The position numbers were made by a program, and so were the translations under genes. This document shows positions 10,052 to 19,539 of a stretch of 64,000 nt of DNA, piece after piece. Positions within the stretch are counted from its first letter, which is position 1, and each line of letters opens with the position of its first letter. The stretch is taken from assembly GCA_002172485.2 (NCBI GenBank), contig NHFP02000003.1, positions 25,318 through 89,317 of the forward strand. The letters run 5' to 3'. The DNA is from Crocinitomicaceae bacterium TMED114 (GTDB lineage Bacteria; Bacteroidota; Bacteroidia; Flavobacteriales_D; Sanyastnellaceae). The notes under the pieces are model-generated. The model was not told the DNA's origin, ran no database searches, and saw only the letters and a list, made by a program, of their open reading frames with translations.

Positions 10052-11035
10052 ATGTCGTTCTTCAAGCGCCTGTTCAGCTCTGACAAAAAGCAGTCTCTCG
10101 ACGAGGGCCTCGCCCGGTCCAAGCGGGGCGTGCTCGAAAAAATCACGCGGGCCGTCAGCGGAAAGAAGGACATCGACGCCGACGTCCTCGAAGAACTCGA
10201 GGAAGCGCTGATCACCAGCGACATGGGGGTGCGCACCACCACCGAGATCATTCGCCGCATCGAGGACCGCACTTCCCGCGACGCCGCGGCCTCCGTGGAC
10301 AAGCTCCTCCCCATGCTGCGGGAGGAAATCGTTCAGATGCTCGAAACCCACCGCGGCGACCAGCCGACCGACCTGGCCCTTCCGGAGACCGAAGGCCCCT
10401 ACGTCTTCCTCATCGTGGGCGTCAATGGCGTGGGCAAGACCACGACCATCGGCAAGCTGTGCCACCAATTCGCGGGACGCGGCCTCAAAGTGACCGTGGG
10501 CGCCGCAGACACCTTCCGCGCTGCCGCCGTCGACCAACTTCGGGTGTGGGCCGACCGCACCGGCGCCAGTTTTGTCGCCCAGGGGCAAGACGCCGACCCG
10601 GCCGCTGTGGCCTTTGATGCCGTGCAAAGCGCAGTGGCCAAAAACCACGATGTGGTCCTGGTCGACACGGCTGGACGGCTGCACAACAAGAAGCACTTGA
10701 TGGACGAACTGTCCAAGATCAAGCGCGTCATGCAGAAGGTCGCACCGGGTGTGCCGCACGAAGTGCTCCTCGTGCTGGACGGTTCCACCGGCCAGAACGC
10801 CATCGAGCAAGCGCGCCAATTCACCGCCGCCACCGAAGTTTCCGGACTGGTCCTCACCAAACTGGACGGCACCGCTCGCGGTGGTGTGGTCATCGGCATT
10901 GCCGAAGAGTTCAGCATTCCCGTCCGCTTCGTCGGGGTCGGCGAACAACCCGAAGACCTCCAGGTCTTCAACGCCATGGAATTCGTGGACTCCCTCCTCC
11001 CCACTTCGTTTGGTGAAGACACCCCTACCGCATGA
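10052..11035 (+). CDS. ftsY: Signal recognition particle receptor FtsY
   Basis: The 327-residue SRP GTPase receptor delivers nascent membrane proteins to the translocon. A short N-terminal segment (MSFFKRLFSSDKK) precedes the four-helix N domain. The G domain has G1 GVNGVGKTTTIGKL near 137, DTAGRLHNKKHLMDEL (G3) and TKLDGTARGG (G4). It lacks the long acidic A domain of E. coli FtsY, as is usual in this phylum. The ATG at 10052 is preferred over an in-frame TTG at 10025. It overlaps rimO by four bases (ATGA). Confidence 0.96.
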   Translation: MSFFKRLFSSDKKQSLDEGLARSKRGVLEKITRAVSGKKDIDADVLEELEEALITSDMGVRTTTEIIRRIEDRTSRDAAASVDKLLPMLREEIVQMLETHRGDQPTDLALPETEGPYVFLIVGVNGVGKTTTIGKLCHQFAGRGLKVTVGAADTFRAAAVDQLRVWADRTGASFVAQGQDADPAAVAFDAVQSAVAKNHDVVLVDTAGRLHNKKHLMDELSKIKRVMQKVAPGVPHEVLLVLDGSTGQNAIEQARQFTAATEVSGLVLTKLDGTARGGVVIGIAEEFSIPVRFVGVGEQPEDLQVFNAMEFVDSLLPTSFGEDTPTA

Positions 11036-12345
11036 GAGCCCGCACCGCCTCCCGCCGCCGCGCACACGTGGTCACCCTCGGCTGCGCCAAGAACACCTTC
11101 GACTCGGAGGTGCTCATGAACCAGCTTCGGGCCAACGACTTCGACGTTTCCCACGACACGCCCATCGATGCAGCACCCGTGGTCATCATCAACACGTGCG
11201 GCTTCATCGAGAGCGCCAAGCAGCAGAGCATTGAGACCATCCTCCAATTCACCGGCGCGAAGCAGGACGGCCGGGTCGAGCGCGTCTACGTGACGGGCTG
11301 CCTGAGCGAACGCTACCGCGACGAGTTGTCCGAAGAGATTCCCGAGGTCGATGCGTATTTCGGGACCCGTGAGCTGCCCAAGCTCCTCAAGACCCTCAAC
11401 GCGGACTACCGCAAGGAGCTGGTCGGCGAACGCCTCCTGACCACGCCCCAGCATTACGCCTACTTGAAGATTGCAGAGGGTTGCGACCGCCCCTGCGCGT
11501 TTTGCGCCATCCCGTTGATGCGGGGCAAGCATCGCTCCACCCCCATCGAGGAATTGGTGAAGCAGGCCGAAGGTCTGGTCGAACAAGGTGTCAAGGAACT
11601 GATCCTCATCGCGCAAGACCTCACCTATTACGGCCTCGATCTGTACAAGGAGCGCCGCCTGGCAGAGCTGGTGCGTCGCCTGAGCGATGTGGATGGCATC
11701 GAGTGGATTCGCCTGCACTATGCCTTCCCGAGCGGCTTCCCCATGGACGTGCTCGACGTGATGGCCGAGCGGGACAACGTCTGCAATTACCTCGATATGC
11801 CGCTACAGCACGGCGCTGACGAGGTGCTGAAGAACATGCGCCGCGGCATCACCCGCGAGAAGACCGCCAAGCTCCTGGCCGACATCCGGTCCCGTGTGCC
11901 CAACATCGCCATCCGAACCACCCTGATCTGTGGCTTCCCCGGCGAATCCGAGGACGACCACAAGGAAATGATGGACTGGGTGGCCGAGAGCCGCTTCGAC
12001 CGCCTGGGGTGCTTCACATACAGCCACGAAGAGGACACCCACGCTTACACCATGGAGGACGACGTCCCGGAGGAGGTCAAGCGCCAGCGTGTGGAGGACG
12101 TGATGGGCCTGCAGGCCGGCATCAGCGCCGAGCTCAATGCGGCCAAGGTGGGCCAGACCTTCAAGGTGCTCTTTGACCGCAACGACGCCGGCATTTTCGT
12201 CGGCCGTACGCAGTTTGACAGCCCCGACGTGGACTGCGAGGTCCGAGTCGAAGGCGGCGCCGACACCTATGTCCGCCTCGGTGACTTTGCCGACGTGACC
12301 ATCGAGTCCGCCACCGAATTCGACCTCTTCGGCCGCTTGGCATGA
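11032..12345 (+). CDS. rimO: Ribosomal protein uS12 methylthiotransferase RimO
   Basis: A 437-residue radical-SAM methylthiotransferase that modifies the conserved Asp of ribosomal protein S12. An N-terminal UPF0004 domain (TLGCAKNTFDSEVL, NTCGFIESAKQQ, VTGCLSERY) carries three cysteines for one cluster. The radical-SAM motif CDRPCAFC near 153 holds the second. A C-terminal TRAM-like domain runs from about 375 (VLFDRNDAGIFVGRTQFDSP). ATGA overlaps at both ends link it translationally to ftsY and queE. Confidence 0.95.
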   Translation: MRARTASRRRAHVVTLGCAKNTFDSEVLMNQLRANDFDVSHDTPIDAAPVVIINTCGFIESAKQQSIETILQFTGAKQDGRVERVYVTGCLSERYRDELSEEIPEVDAYFGTRELPKLLKTLNADYRKELVGERLLTTPQHYAYLKIAEGCDRPCAFCAIPLMRGKHRSTPIEELVKQAEGLVEQGVKELILIAQDLTYYGLDLYKERRLAELVRRLSDVDGIEWIRLHYAFPSGFPMDVLDVMAERDNVCNYLDMPLQHGADEVLKNMRRGITREKTAKLLADIRSRVPNIAIRTTLICGFPGESEDDHKEMMDWVAESRFDRLGCFTYSHEEDTHAYTMEDDVPEEVKRQRVEDVMGLQAGISAELNAAKVGQTFKVLFDRNDAGIFVGRTQFDSPDVDCEVRVEGGADTYVRLGDFADVTIESATEFDLFGRLA

Positions 12346-12950
12346 GTACACCGACCACCTACCCCGTGATGGAATCCTTCGCCACGGTGCAGGGAGAAGG
12401 CGCCCACACAGGCACGCCCAGCTGGTTCATTCGACTGGGAGGGTGTGATGTGGGGTGCGTCTGGTGTGATGTCAAGGAAAGCTGGGACCCGAACGCCCAC
12501 CCCCGACAGACCGTCGAGGACATGGTGGCCGACGCCCTCGACAGTGGCCGACATGTCGTTGTGGTGACGGGCGGCGAACCGGCCATGTACGACCTCTCGC
12601 CGCTCACTGCAGCCTTGAAGGCGGCTGGGCTCCGCACCCACATCGAAACCAGCGGCGCCCACCCCTTGACCGGGGATTGGGACTGGGTCACGCTGTCTCC
12701 GAAGAAATTCAAGGCCTGCCTGCCCGAAGTGTACCCGCTCGCTCACGAACTCAAGGTGGTCGTCTTTCACCGAAGCGACCTCGAGTGGGCCGCTGGACAT
12801 GCCGAGCACGTGGCCGCCGAATGCGAGCGGTTTCTTCAGCCCGAATGGGACAAACGCGAGGAGAACACCCCCCTGATCCTCGGATGGATTGGACAGCGTC
12901 CGGGCTGGCGCATCAGCCTGCAGACCCACAAGTACATCGGCATTCCCTGA
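12342..12950 (+). CDS. queE: 7-carboxy-7-deazaguanine synthase
   Basis: QueE is a radical-SAM enzyme that converts 6-carboxytetrahydropterin to 7-carboxy-7-deazaguanine in queuosine synthesis. The 202-residue chain shows the family start (SFATVQGEGAHTGTPSWFIR) and a cluster motif CDVGCVWC with C-x3-C-x2-C spacing near 35. Further family blocks are VVVTGGEPAMYDL and ETSGAHPL. Other queuosine genes are not in the window. It overlaps rimO by four bases and its TGA abuts the hemF stop with no gap. Confidence 0.93.
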   Translation: MSTPTTYPVMESFATVQGEGAHTGTPSWFIRLGGCDVGCVWCDVKESWDPNAHPRQTVEDMVADALDSGRHVVVVTGGEPAMYDLSPLTAALKAAGLRTHIETSGAHPLTGDWDWVTLSPKKFKACLPEVYPLAHELKVVVFHRSDLEWAAGHAEHVAAECERFLQPEWDKREENTPLILGWIGQRPGWRISLQTHKYIGIP

Positions 12951-13871
12951 TCAAGCGTTGAGACCGAGCCAATCCGTACCCGCTTCTCCGCGGCGCAGGA
13001 TCTCCAGCGTATCGGCCTCTGGACTCCCGGTTTCGGGCTGGTGGTCGTAGGCCCATTCCGCACGGGCCGGCAAGCTCATCAGAATGCTTTCGGTCCGCCC
13101 ACCCGACACGAGCCCAAAACGGGTGCCCCGGTCGTGGACCAGGTTGAATTCCACATACCGCCCTCGGCGAAGCCCCTGCCAGCGGCGCTGCTGCTCCGTC
13201 ACGTCCGCTTCGGCATACGCTGCGGCCCGGCGCCCATAGATGGCAGCGTATTGTCCTGCGAGATCGAGACAGAAAGCCAATGCCGCGTCCCGATCCACTT
13301 CGCCGTCCCGACCGAGGTGGTCGAAGAAAATGCCGCCCACACCGCGGGACTCCCCCCGATGCGGGCTGTAGAAATAGCGGTCGGCCCCCGCCTTGAAGGC
13401 GGGGTAATCCGCCACGGCATGTCGGTCGCACACCGCCCGAAGATCGGCGTGGAACGCGCGGGCCTCCGCCTCCACCACATAGTGCGGCGTCAAATCGATG
13501 CCCCCACCGAACCACCACGTCCCGTCATCGAGCGAGAAGTAGCGCACGTTCATGTGGATGATGGGCACATGCGGATTGTGCGGGTGCAAAACACTGCTCA
13601 CTCCTGTGGCGGCGAAACGGCTGGCCTCGGTGTGGAGTTGCTGCTTCAGCCCCGGGCTGACAGGGCCCTCGACGGCGGAGAAATTGAGCCCCCCTTTTTC
13701 AATCAGGCGACCCTTCTGCAAGATGCGGGTGTCTCCACCCCCACCGCCTGGCCGGTCCCAAGTGTCGCGCACCTGTTCCAGCGCACCGTCCAATTCGGAC
13801 AGGGCCGCCACCTGTTCATCCTGTACCTGTCGAAATGCGGACTGGACGCGCTGAAGGAAAGACTCACTCAT
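12951..13871 (-). CDS. hemF: Oxygen-dependent coproporphyrinogen III oxidase
   Basis: HemF decarboxylates coproporphyrinogen III to protoporphyrinogen IX using oxygen, which marks an aerobic haem pathway. The 306-residue frame has the conserved family blocks VLHPHNPHVPIIHMNVRYF, WWFGGGIDLTPHY, RGVGGIFFD, the GRRAAAYAEADVTEQQRRWQ region and FNLVHDRGTRFGL. The start at 13871 ([10 protein letters not shown]) overlaps the upstream LysM gene by eight bases, so the two are probably translationally coupled. The longer in-frame extension to 14030 is a shadow inside that gene. Confidence 0.94.
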   Translation of the reverse strand: MSESFLQRVQSAFRQVQDEQVAALSELDGALEQVRDTWDRPGGGGGDTRILQKGRLIEKGGLNFSAVEGPVSPGLKQQLHTEASRFAATGVSSVLHPHNPHVPIIHMNVRYFSLDDGTWWFGGGIDLTPHYVVEAEARAFHADLRAVCDRHAVADYPAFKAGADRYFYSPHRGESRGVGGIFFDHLGRDGEVDRDAALAFCLDLAGQYAAIYGRRAAAYAEADVTEQQRRWQGLRRGRYVEFNLVHDRGTRFGLVSGGRTESILMSLPARAEWAYDHQPETGSPEADTLEILRRGEAGTDWLGLNA

Positions 13872-15387
13872 CGTCTGGGAATGCAAGCTCCAAAGGGGTG
13901 GACATGGGACGGCCACCCTCAACCCATCGGAGGTCATCGAGGTGCAACAACCGTGCGTGTGAATTGACCACTCCAGAATCGGGCCCGGCGTTGGGCGCCC
14001 AGGAGAAAGTGTGCGAGAGCCCTGTCTCACCCTTGGGCCGGATCAATTCCTCCCCGGACGCCAACCGCTGCGGCCAAAGCCGACCATGTCCTGCCGTCCA
14101 GAGCAAGGCCTCATGAAGGAGGTCGTGTGCGAGCACCCCGTATTGGCCCACCGGACCACCCCGCAGGATGGCCAGCCGGCGGAGACGCGCCGCGCGCAGG
14201 GAATCCGAAGCGACCACGCCCGCCACACTGTCAGCCAACGCGCCACCGCCATCGGCCACCGTCAGGCCCACGTGGTCCATCAGCCCAGCATCGAGAAACT
14301 CGAAGTCCCGCCAACTGCCGTCGGAGTACAGAACGAATTCCATGGTGTCACCGAGCTGGATTTCCGTTTGAAGCACCCCGGCGAAAGACCGACTGGCCTT
14401 GCCTCCGGGTACGACCAGCACATTGCGCCGCACATCGGTCAAGCTGTCCCGAAGCGACCCCAAGCCGCGCGAACTCACCTCAACCTCCACGAGCGTGGTC
14501 GTGGAGTCCACTTCAGCTTCCGCCCAACCTGCCCGAAAGGCGTCCTCGTTGCGCAGGTTGCGGATGTCGCCGGATGCCAACATCATCACCCGCTCGCCAA
14601 CATGCTCCTCAGCCACGCGTTGGGCGAGCAAGGCCATGCGGGGCCCCGACTGTGTGTATGGAAACAGGAGGCCAGGCGCACCCTCCGCCACGGCGGCACC
14701 GAGGTCGGTCAGCACCAGGTGGACCGCTCCTTGCATTCTCGGCCAGGAGCGCACCGCTTTCAATGCCGGGCGGCGAAGTGGGCCCACCGCAATGTCCACG
14801 TCAAATTCCAACGTATCCAGTGACGCCGCGCTGCACTTCATCACCCCAGCGGTATCCAATCCGGAGTCGAAGAACCGCACATCCACGTGGGCCCCGAGCC
14901 AACGACCTGAGTCCAGTGCGAGCCGCACTCCTGCCGCCGCGTCCTTGGCGATTTCACGCAACCGCAGTGCTTGTCGACCAATACTGTCCTCCCCTGCCGA
15001 AAACGGCAAGAACACCGCCACGTTCAGCGTGTCTCCCGGCCAGACCGGCGGAACGGGACGGCCCCGAAGCACCGCGACGCCTGTCCCACCTTCCCCGCCT
15101 TCGCCTGCAGGCAGGCTGTCCAACGCGACTGCGGCCGGGGCATCCGACACTTCCGTGGCTTCCACGACAGGGGACGGAATGCGCAGGACATCGCCTTTGC
15201 GGATGCCAGATTCCGCCCACGGGTTGAGGTCAAACAAGGCGTTCAGGTCGACGCCGTATTCCTTGGCAATGCCGTAAGGCGTCTCCTTGCGCTGAACCGA
15301 GTGGGTACGCTCCGCCGGCTGGGCCCATGCAAGGGCTGACCAGAGTCCAAGGAGGCAGTACCCCCCGCGAAGGAGCGCGCGCATCAT
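13864..15387 (-). CDS. LysM protein with periplasmic-binding-like domain
   Basis: The 507-residue exported protein has a signal peptide (cleavage after ALAWA). A LysM peptidoglycan-binding repeat follows at about 28-75 ([31 protein letters not shown]). From about 125 it resembles a type 1 periplasmic-binding fold ([39 protein letters not shown]). LysM/binding-fold proteins next to guaA are a recurring arrangement in Flavobacteriia. The ligand is unknown, and a role in sensing or organising the wall is inference. The start at 15387 overlaps the guaA stop as ATGA; an ATG at 15393 is an alternative. Confidence 0.85.
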   Translation of the reverse strand: MMRALLRGGYCLLGLWSALAWAQPAERTHSVQRKETPYGIAKEYGVDLNALFDLNPWAESGIRKGDVLRIPSPVVEATEVSDAPAAVALDSLPAGEGGEGGTGVAVLRGRPVPPVWPGDTLNVAVFLPFSAGEDSIGRQALRLREIAKDAAAGVRLALDSGRWLGAHVDVRFFDSGLDTAGVMKCSAASLDTLEFDVDIAVGPLRRPALKAVRSWPRMQGAVHLVLTDLGAAVAEGAPGLLFPYTQSGPRMALLAQRVAEEHVGERVMMLASGDIRNLRNEDAFRAGWAEAEVDSTTTLVEVEVSSRGLGSLRDSLTDVRRNVLVVPGGKASRSFAGVLQTEIQLGDTMEFVLYSDGSWRDFEFLDAGLMDHVGLTVADGGGALADSVAGVVASDSLRAARLRRLAILRGGPVGQYGVLAHDLLHEALLWTAGHGRLWPQRLASGEELIRPKGETGLSHTFSWAPNAGPDSGVVNSHARLLHLDDLRWVEGGRPMSTPLELAFPDDE

Positions 15388-16946
15388 TCCCATTCGATGG
15401 TGGCCGGAGGCTTGGATGAAATGTCGTAGACCACGCGGTTGATGCCGCGGACCTTGTTGATGATGGCGTTGGACACTTCTGCAAGGAAGGCGTGGGGAAA
15501 ATCGACCCAGTCGGCCGTCATGCCGTCCGTTGAGCTCACAGCACGCAGGGCCACGGCTTGCTCATACGTGCGCTCATCGCCCATGACCCCCACGCTTTGG
15601 ACGGGCAGGAGAATGGTCCCCGCCTGCCAGACCCGGTCGTAGTGGCCATGTTCGCGCAGTTTGTCAATCCAGATGCGGTCAGCGTCCTGCAACAACTTCA
15701 CGTTGTCGGCATTCACTTCACCGAGGATGCGGATGCCGAGGCCCGGCCCCGGGAATGGGTGGCGGCCCAGCAACTGTGGATCGAGTCCCATCTCGCGGCC
15801 CACCCGGCGCACTTCGTCCTTGAAGAGCATGCGAAGGGGCTCCACTACTTGGAGCTTCATGTAGTCCGGAAGTCCTCCCACATTGTGGTGACTCTTGATC
15901 GTGGCACTCGGGCCGCCGGTGGCCGATACACTTTCGATCACATCTGGGTAAATGGTGCCCTGGCCGAGCCACTTCACCCCGTCCAACAGGCCACTCTCGT
16001 GGTCGAAGACGTCGATGAAGGTGGCCCCGATGGCCTTTCGCTTGCCTTCCGGATCGGAGACACCGGCAAGGGCAGTGTAGAACCGGTCGGCTGCGCGTAC
16101 TCCTTTGACATTCAGCCCCATACCCTCGTAGCCTTCGAGCACTTCTTCAAACTCGTTCTTCCGGAGCAATCCGTTGTCGACGAAGATGCAGTGCAGGCGA
16201 TCTCCGATGGCCCGGTGAAGCAGCATGGCCGCCACGCTGGAATCCACGCCACCGCTCAAACCGAGCACGACACGGTCATCCCCGAGTTTGTCCTTCAGCT
16301 CTGCCACCGTCGTGTCCACGAAATGGGCCGGGGTCCAATCCGCCGAGCATCCGCAGATGTCGTGAACGAAGTTGCGAAGCAGGGTCAACCCTTCCTCGCT
16401 GTGGTACACTTCCGGATGGAATTGGATGCCCCAAGTCGGCTCATCGTCAAAGGCAAAACCGGCGAACTGGACATCGTGCGTGCTGCAGGTGATGCGCGTG
16501 CGGTCGCCTGCACTTTGGATGGTGTCACCGTGGCTCATCCAGACGGGCTTGCCTTCGGTCATGCCGGCAAACAAGCGGTCTGAGGTGTCGATGTGGGACA
16601 AGTGGGCCCGGCCATATTCCCGGCTGTCGCTCGCCTCCACACTGCCGCCGCCATTCTGCGCGAGCCATTGGGCGCCGAAACAGACCCCGAGAACCGGCCA
16701 TTGACCGCGCACCCCATCGAGGTCAGGCGCTGGGGCGGCGGCATCCCGGACGCTGTGCGGGCTGCCCGACAGGATCACCCCTCGCCACTGACGGCCTTTC
16801 GGATCGTCTTCTGGTGCCGTTTCAAGTAGGGAAAGCCAGTCCCCGTTCCACGGCTTGATTTCAGCAAAGGTGTTCAACTCCCGCACGCGGCGTGCGATGA
16901 GCTGGGTGTACTGGGAACCGAAATCGAGAATGAGAATGCTGTCCAT
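15384..16946 (-). CDS. guaA: GMP synthase (glutamine-hydrolysing)
   Basis: GuaA aminates XMP to GMP using glutamine. The 520-residue chain starts at [20 protein letters not shown]. The class I glutaminase domain has its Cys in GVCFGAQW and a catalytic His/Glu in [10 protein letters not shown]. The ATP-pyrophosphatase domain has the P-loop [13 protein letters not shown] near 230, and the C-terminal dimerisation domain ends PPATIEWE. Upstream in-frame codons to 17033 are rejected because the family begins at this Met. It heads the guaA-LysM-hemF unit and is divergent from maf. Confidence 0.96.
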   Translation of the reverse strand: MDSILILDFGSQYTQLIARRVRELNTFAEIKPWNGDWLSLLETAPEDDPKGRQWRGVILSGSPHSVRDAAAPAPDLDGVRGQWPVLGVCFGAQWLAQNGGGSVEASDSREYGRAHLSHIDTSDRLFAGMTEGKPVWMSHGDTIQSAGDRTRITCSTHDVQFAGFAFDDEPTWGIQFHPEVYHSEEGLTLLRNFVHDICGCSADWTPAHFVDTTVAELKDKLGDDRVVLGLSGGVDSSVAAMLLHRAIGDRLHCIFVDNGLLRKNEFEEVLEGYEGMGLNVKGVRAADRFYTALAGVSDPEGKRKAIGATFIDVFDHESGLLDGVKWLGQGTIYPDVIESVSATGGPSATIKSHHNVGGLPDYMKLQVVEPLRMLFKDEVRRVGREMGLDPQLLGRHPFPGPGLGIRILGEVNADNVKLLQDADRIWIDKLREHGHYDRVWQAGTILLPVQSVGVMGDERTYEQAVALRAVSSTDGMTADWVDFPHAFLAEVSNAIINKVRGINRVVYDISSKPPATIEWE

Positions 16947-17032
16947 GCTGCGCGGTTGAACCGGTGAAATTACAGGCCCCGGACCGCCCCTCCACCTGAA
17001 CGTACAACCGGTTGAGGTGTTGTTTTGCACCA

Positions 17033-17674
17033 ATGACGAACCACGCTATGCACATTGTCCCCGACTCGCCTTCCGCCCTTCCTCTGCTCCCCGGTCTGGC
17101 AGGACGCCGCCTGATTCTGGCCAGCGCTTCTCCGCGGCGCAAACAACTGCTGTCCATGCTGGGCATCCCTTTTGATGTGCGCCCCATCGGAGTGGAGGAA
17201 GTGTACCCCGACACCCTCACTGGCCCGGAGATTCCGCGGTTTCTCAGCGAACTCAAGGCCAGGGCAGCATTGGGTGACCTTGAGCCGAACGACATCCTCA
17301 TCACGAGCGACACTGTCGTCCAGCTCCAAGGGCGGACGCTGGAAAAGCCGGCTGAGCCCAAAGATGCCCACGAAATGCTCATGGCCCTGTCGGGCAATAC
17401 GCACCAAGTCGTGACGGCTTTTTGTGTGGTGGATGGCCGACACCCGGACGACCTCCAAACGGACCACGATGTCGTCGACGTGTCGTTCGAAAACATTACG
17501 CCGGACTTTGCATCTCATTACATCGAACACCACCATCCGTTCGACAAAGCTGGAGGGTACGGCGCTCAGGATTTGATCGGCGCATGCGCCATTCACACCT
17601 TGAAAGGGAGCTATTACACCGTCATGGGGCTTCCAATGCACAAAATTTTTTCTCGCTTGCAACGCATTGATTGA
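17033..17674 (+). CDS. maf: Maf-like nucleotide pyrophosphatase
   Basis: Maf proteins hydrolyse non-canonical or modified nucleoside triphosphates (dTTP, UTP or m7GTP, by subfamily). The protein is about 213 residues and contains the substrate-binding [14 protein letters not shown], the catalytic-site [10 protein letters not shown], a conserved KP ([10 protein letters not shown]), and [11 protein letters not shown] near the C-terminus. The start is uncertain: ATG 17033 or ATG 17048. The gene diverges from guaA and precedes the rhodopsin gene by 120 bases. Confidence 0.9.
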   Translation: MTNHAMHIVPDSPSALPLLPGLAGRRLILASASPRRKQLLSMLGIPFDVRPIGVEEVYPDTLTGPEIPRFLSELKARAALGDLEPNDILITSDTVVQLQGRTLEKPAEPKDAHEMLMALSGNTHQVVTAFCVVDGRHPDDLQTDHDVVDVSFENITPDFASHYIEHHHPFDKAGGYGAQDLIGACAIHTLKGSYYTVMGLPMHKIFSRLQRID

Positions 17675-17758
17675 CAGCGAACACGACAGCAAAATAGGTT
17701 CTCACGTTCACCTTTTTTGCAAATTCATTGAACAACCCCTCGCTCCTTCGGTTTTGGA

Positions 17759-17773
17759 GTGTACGTTGTACAC
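17759..17773 (+). promoter_or_regulatory. Palindrome GTGTAC-N3-GTACAC overlapping the rhodopsin -7 region
   Basis: GTGTACGTTGTACAC is a perfect inverted repeat with a three-base spacer, 21 bases before the rhodopsin ATG. It contains TACGTTG, a plausible -7 element. An almost identical site (one arm changed) lies at the same distance before the gene at 32924. It could be an operator or an extended promoter motif; the binding protein is unknown. Confidence 0.45.
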
Positions 17774-17794
17774 GTTCAAAACCATACAATACAA

Positions 17795-18568
17795 ATGAAC
17801 CTCGCACTTTTCGCAGCCGACATGGTCGGCGTCGTGGATCTCAGCAATCCTGCTGACATTACTACGATCACCAGCTTCACGTTCTTCGTGGGCTGTATGG
17901 CCATGATGGCCGCCTCTGTTTTCTTCTTCTTCGAGATGTGGAACGTCGACAAGAAGTGGCGTACCTCGCTCCTCGTGAGTGGATTGATCACGTTCATCGC
18001 GTTCGTCCACTACTACTACATGCGGAGCTACCACTTTGCGACGGGTGACAGCCCGACGTTCTTCCGCTATGTGGACTGGACCTTGACGGTTCCGCTCATG
18101 TGTGTGGAATTCTACCTCATCACGAAAAAGGCAGGTGGAACCATGGGTCTGATGTGGAAGCTCATCGTGGCTTCTGTCATCATGCTCGTCACCGGTTACC
18201 TCGGTGAGACCATCTACAACACGCCGAGCGGAAGCTGGGTCTGGGGTCTGATCTCCGGCATCGCCTACTTCTACATCGCCTACCTCGTGTGGATGGGTGA
18301 GGTTCGCCAGCTGGCCGATAACGCCGGTGGCGCCGTTGCTCAAGCCAACAAGGTGCTCGCGTGGTTCGTCCTCGTGGGTTGGGCAATCTACCCGCTGGGC
18401 TACATCCTCGGTACCGAGGGCGGTCTGTTCGGCATGAAGATGGTGGCTGACGCCGAAGCCGCTCAGGCTTCCATGGATGTTGTCTATAACATCGGTGACG
18501 CCATCAACAAGATTGGATTCGGTCTGGTGATCTACGCTCTCGCTGTCAAGGACGGCGCCAAAGGCTAA
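17795..18568 (+). CDS. Proteorhodopsin, light-driven outward proton pump
   Basis: A 257-residue, seven-helix microbial rhodopsin. Helix C reads RYVDWTLTVPLMCVEFYLI: Asp94 is the proton acceptor, Thr98 the middle residue, and Glu105 the proton donor, giving the DTE pattern of proton-pumping proteorhodopsins. Met102 aligns with position 105 of green-absorbing proteorhodopsin, where Leu or Met gives green and Gln gives blue tuning. His72 sits 22 residues before Asp94, as in the His75-Asp97 pair. Retinal would attach to Lys239 in DAINKIGFGL. The start is the ATG giving MNLALFAAD. The blh gene for retinal synthesis follows directly. Confidence 0.97.
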   Translation: MNLALFAADMVGVVDLSNPADITTITSFTFFVGCMAMMAASVFFFFEMWNVDKKWRTSLLVSGLITFIAFVHYYYMRSYHFATGDSPTFFRYVDWTLTVPLMCVEFYLITKKAGGTMGLMWKLIVASVIMLVTGYLGETIYNTPSGSWVWGLISGIAYFYIAYLVWMGEVRQLADNAGGAVAQANKVLAWFVLVGWAIYPLGYILGTEGGLFGMKMVADAEAAQASMDVVYNIGDAINKIGFGLVIYALAVKDGAKG

Positions 18569-18595
18569 TTCCTCCGAATACTGCTAAAGAAATGC

Positions 18596-18630
18596 GGCCC
18601 ACTCCCTTCTCGGGGGTGGGCCTTTCCTTT
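18596..18630 (+). terminator. Hairpin between rhodopsin and blh
   Basis: An 11-bp stem (GGCCCACTCCC with GGGGGTGGGCC, one G-T wobble) with a five-base loop is followed by TTTCCTTT and then, after five bases, the blh ATG. It looks like a leaky intrinsic terminator or mRNA-stabilising end that lowers blh expression relative to rhodopsin. It could also mask the blh start. Confidence 0.7.
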
Positions 18631-18635
18631 GCCGC

Positions 18636-19535
18636 ATGTTTGGCAGCAGCACATTTCAACACGCCGGGCGCGTTCGCCTCTGGACCCTCGGGCTCCTTGG
18701 GGTGGGCACCCTGGTTGGACACGCCCTCGGGCTTTGGGCCCCCGACGCGCAACTGCCCTTGGCCGTCCTGCTCATTGCCGGCGTCGGCATCCAACACGGC
18801 GCGCTCGACCACATCCTCCACGCCCACATGCACGGCGATCCGGAAGGTCCTTTGCGCCAATCCTTTGCCCTCCCCTACATCGCCGGCATCGGCGTGGCCT
18901 GGGCCGCCTTTGAGACGGTGCCCGGCATCATGCTCGGGATATTTCTTCTGGTCAGTGCATACCACTTCGGCATGTCCCACCTCCGTGTGGACGCCATGCG
19001 CCGAAACACCCCCCGCCCCGCCGCCTTGTCCGGACTCCTTCTCGGTTTGGCCCTCATCGCCCCGCTCGTCACGCGGCCCGACGCATTGATGGTGCTGGCC
19101 GACTTCGGTTGGGCCATCCGTCCTGGGTTTGGAGGAAATACCCTGCCCTTGCAGCTGGCGTCAGGGGCAGCCTTGCTGTTTGGCTTGCTGCTCCACCGCA
19201 CTTGGCGCAATGGCCTGCTCGTCCTTGGCGGCGTGCTCATCGCCTGGCTGGTGCACGACCTTCTGCTGGCGTTCGCCTTGTATTTCGCGCTGGGCCACTC
19301 GCGGGAAGCCTTTTTTGAGGAATTCCAAGAACGCCAGAGCGTGGCCCACGACTTTCGGATGCTGTACCTGAAAAGCCTGCCGCTGAGCGTGGCGTTCGCC
19401 GCCATGGCCGGCGTCATCCTTTGGCTGGCGTCCGGTGGCCTGTTGCGCGAACGGGCCGCCCTGAGCTTCCTCCTCGCCGGGACCCTGCCCCACATTGCCG
19501 TGCTCGAAGGTTGGGTCACCGCACGGGCCCGCTGA
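18636..19535 (+). CDS. blh: Beta-carotene 15,15'-dioxygenase, Brp/Blh family
   Basis: Blh cleaves beta-carotene into two retinals, the chromophore of the adjacent rhodopsin. The 299-residue integral membrane protein has about seven hydrophobic segments and the conserved His motifs of the family that bind iron: GIQHGALDH near 53, YHFGMSH near 109, a further His in FALGHSREAFF near 220, and PHIAVLE near the C-terminus. It begins 68 bases after the rhodopsin stop, just past a hairpin. The carotenoid pathway genes (crt) are not in this window. Confidence 0.95.
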   Translation: MFGSSTFQHAGRVRLWTLGLLGVGTLVGHALGLWAPDAQLPLAVLLIAGVGIQHGALDHILHAHMHGDPEGPLRQSFALPYIAGIGVAWAAFETVPGIMLGIFLLVSAYHFGMSHLRVDAMRRNTPRPAALSGLLLGLALIAPLVTRPDALMVLADFGWAIRPGFGGNTLPLQLASGAALLFGLLLHRTWRNGLLVLGGVLIAWLVHDLLLAFALYFALGHSREAFFEEFQERQSVAHDFRMLYLKSLPLSVAFAAMAGVILWLASGGLLRERAALSFLLAGTLPHIAVLEGWVTARAR

Positions 19536-19539
19536 CACT

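Noticed and set aside
13872-14030. N-terminal extension of hemF
   Set aside because: The extension overlaps the 3' end of the LysM gene in another frame and shows no signal or family similarity; MSESFLQ is the natural start.
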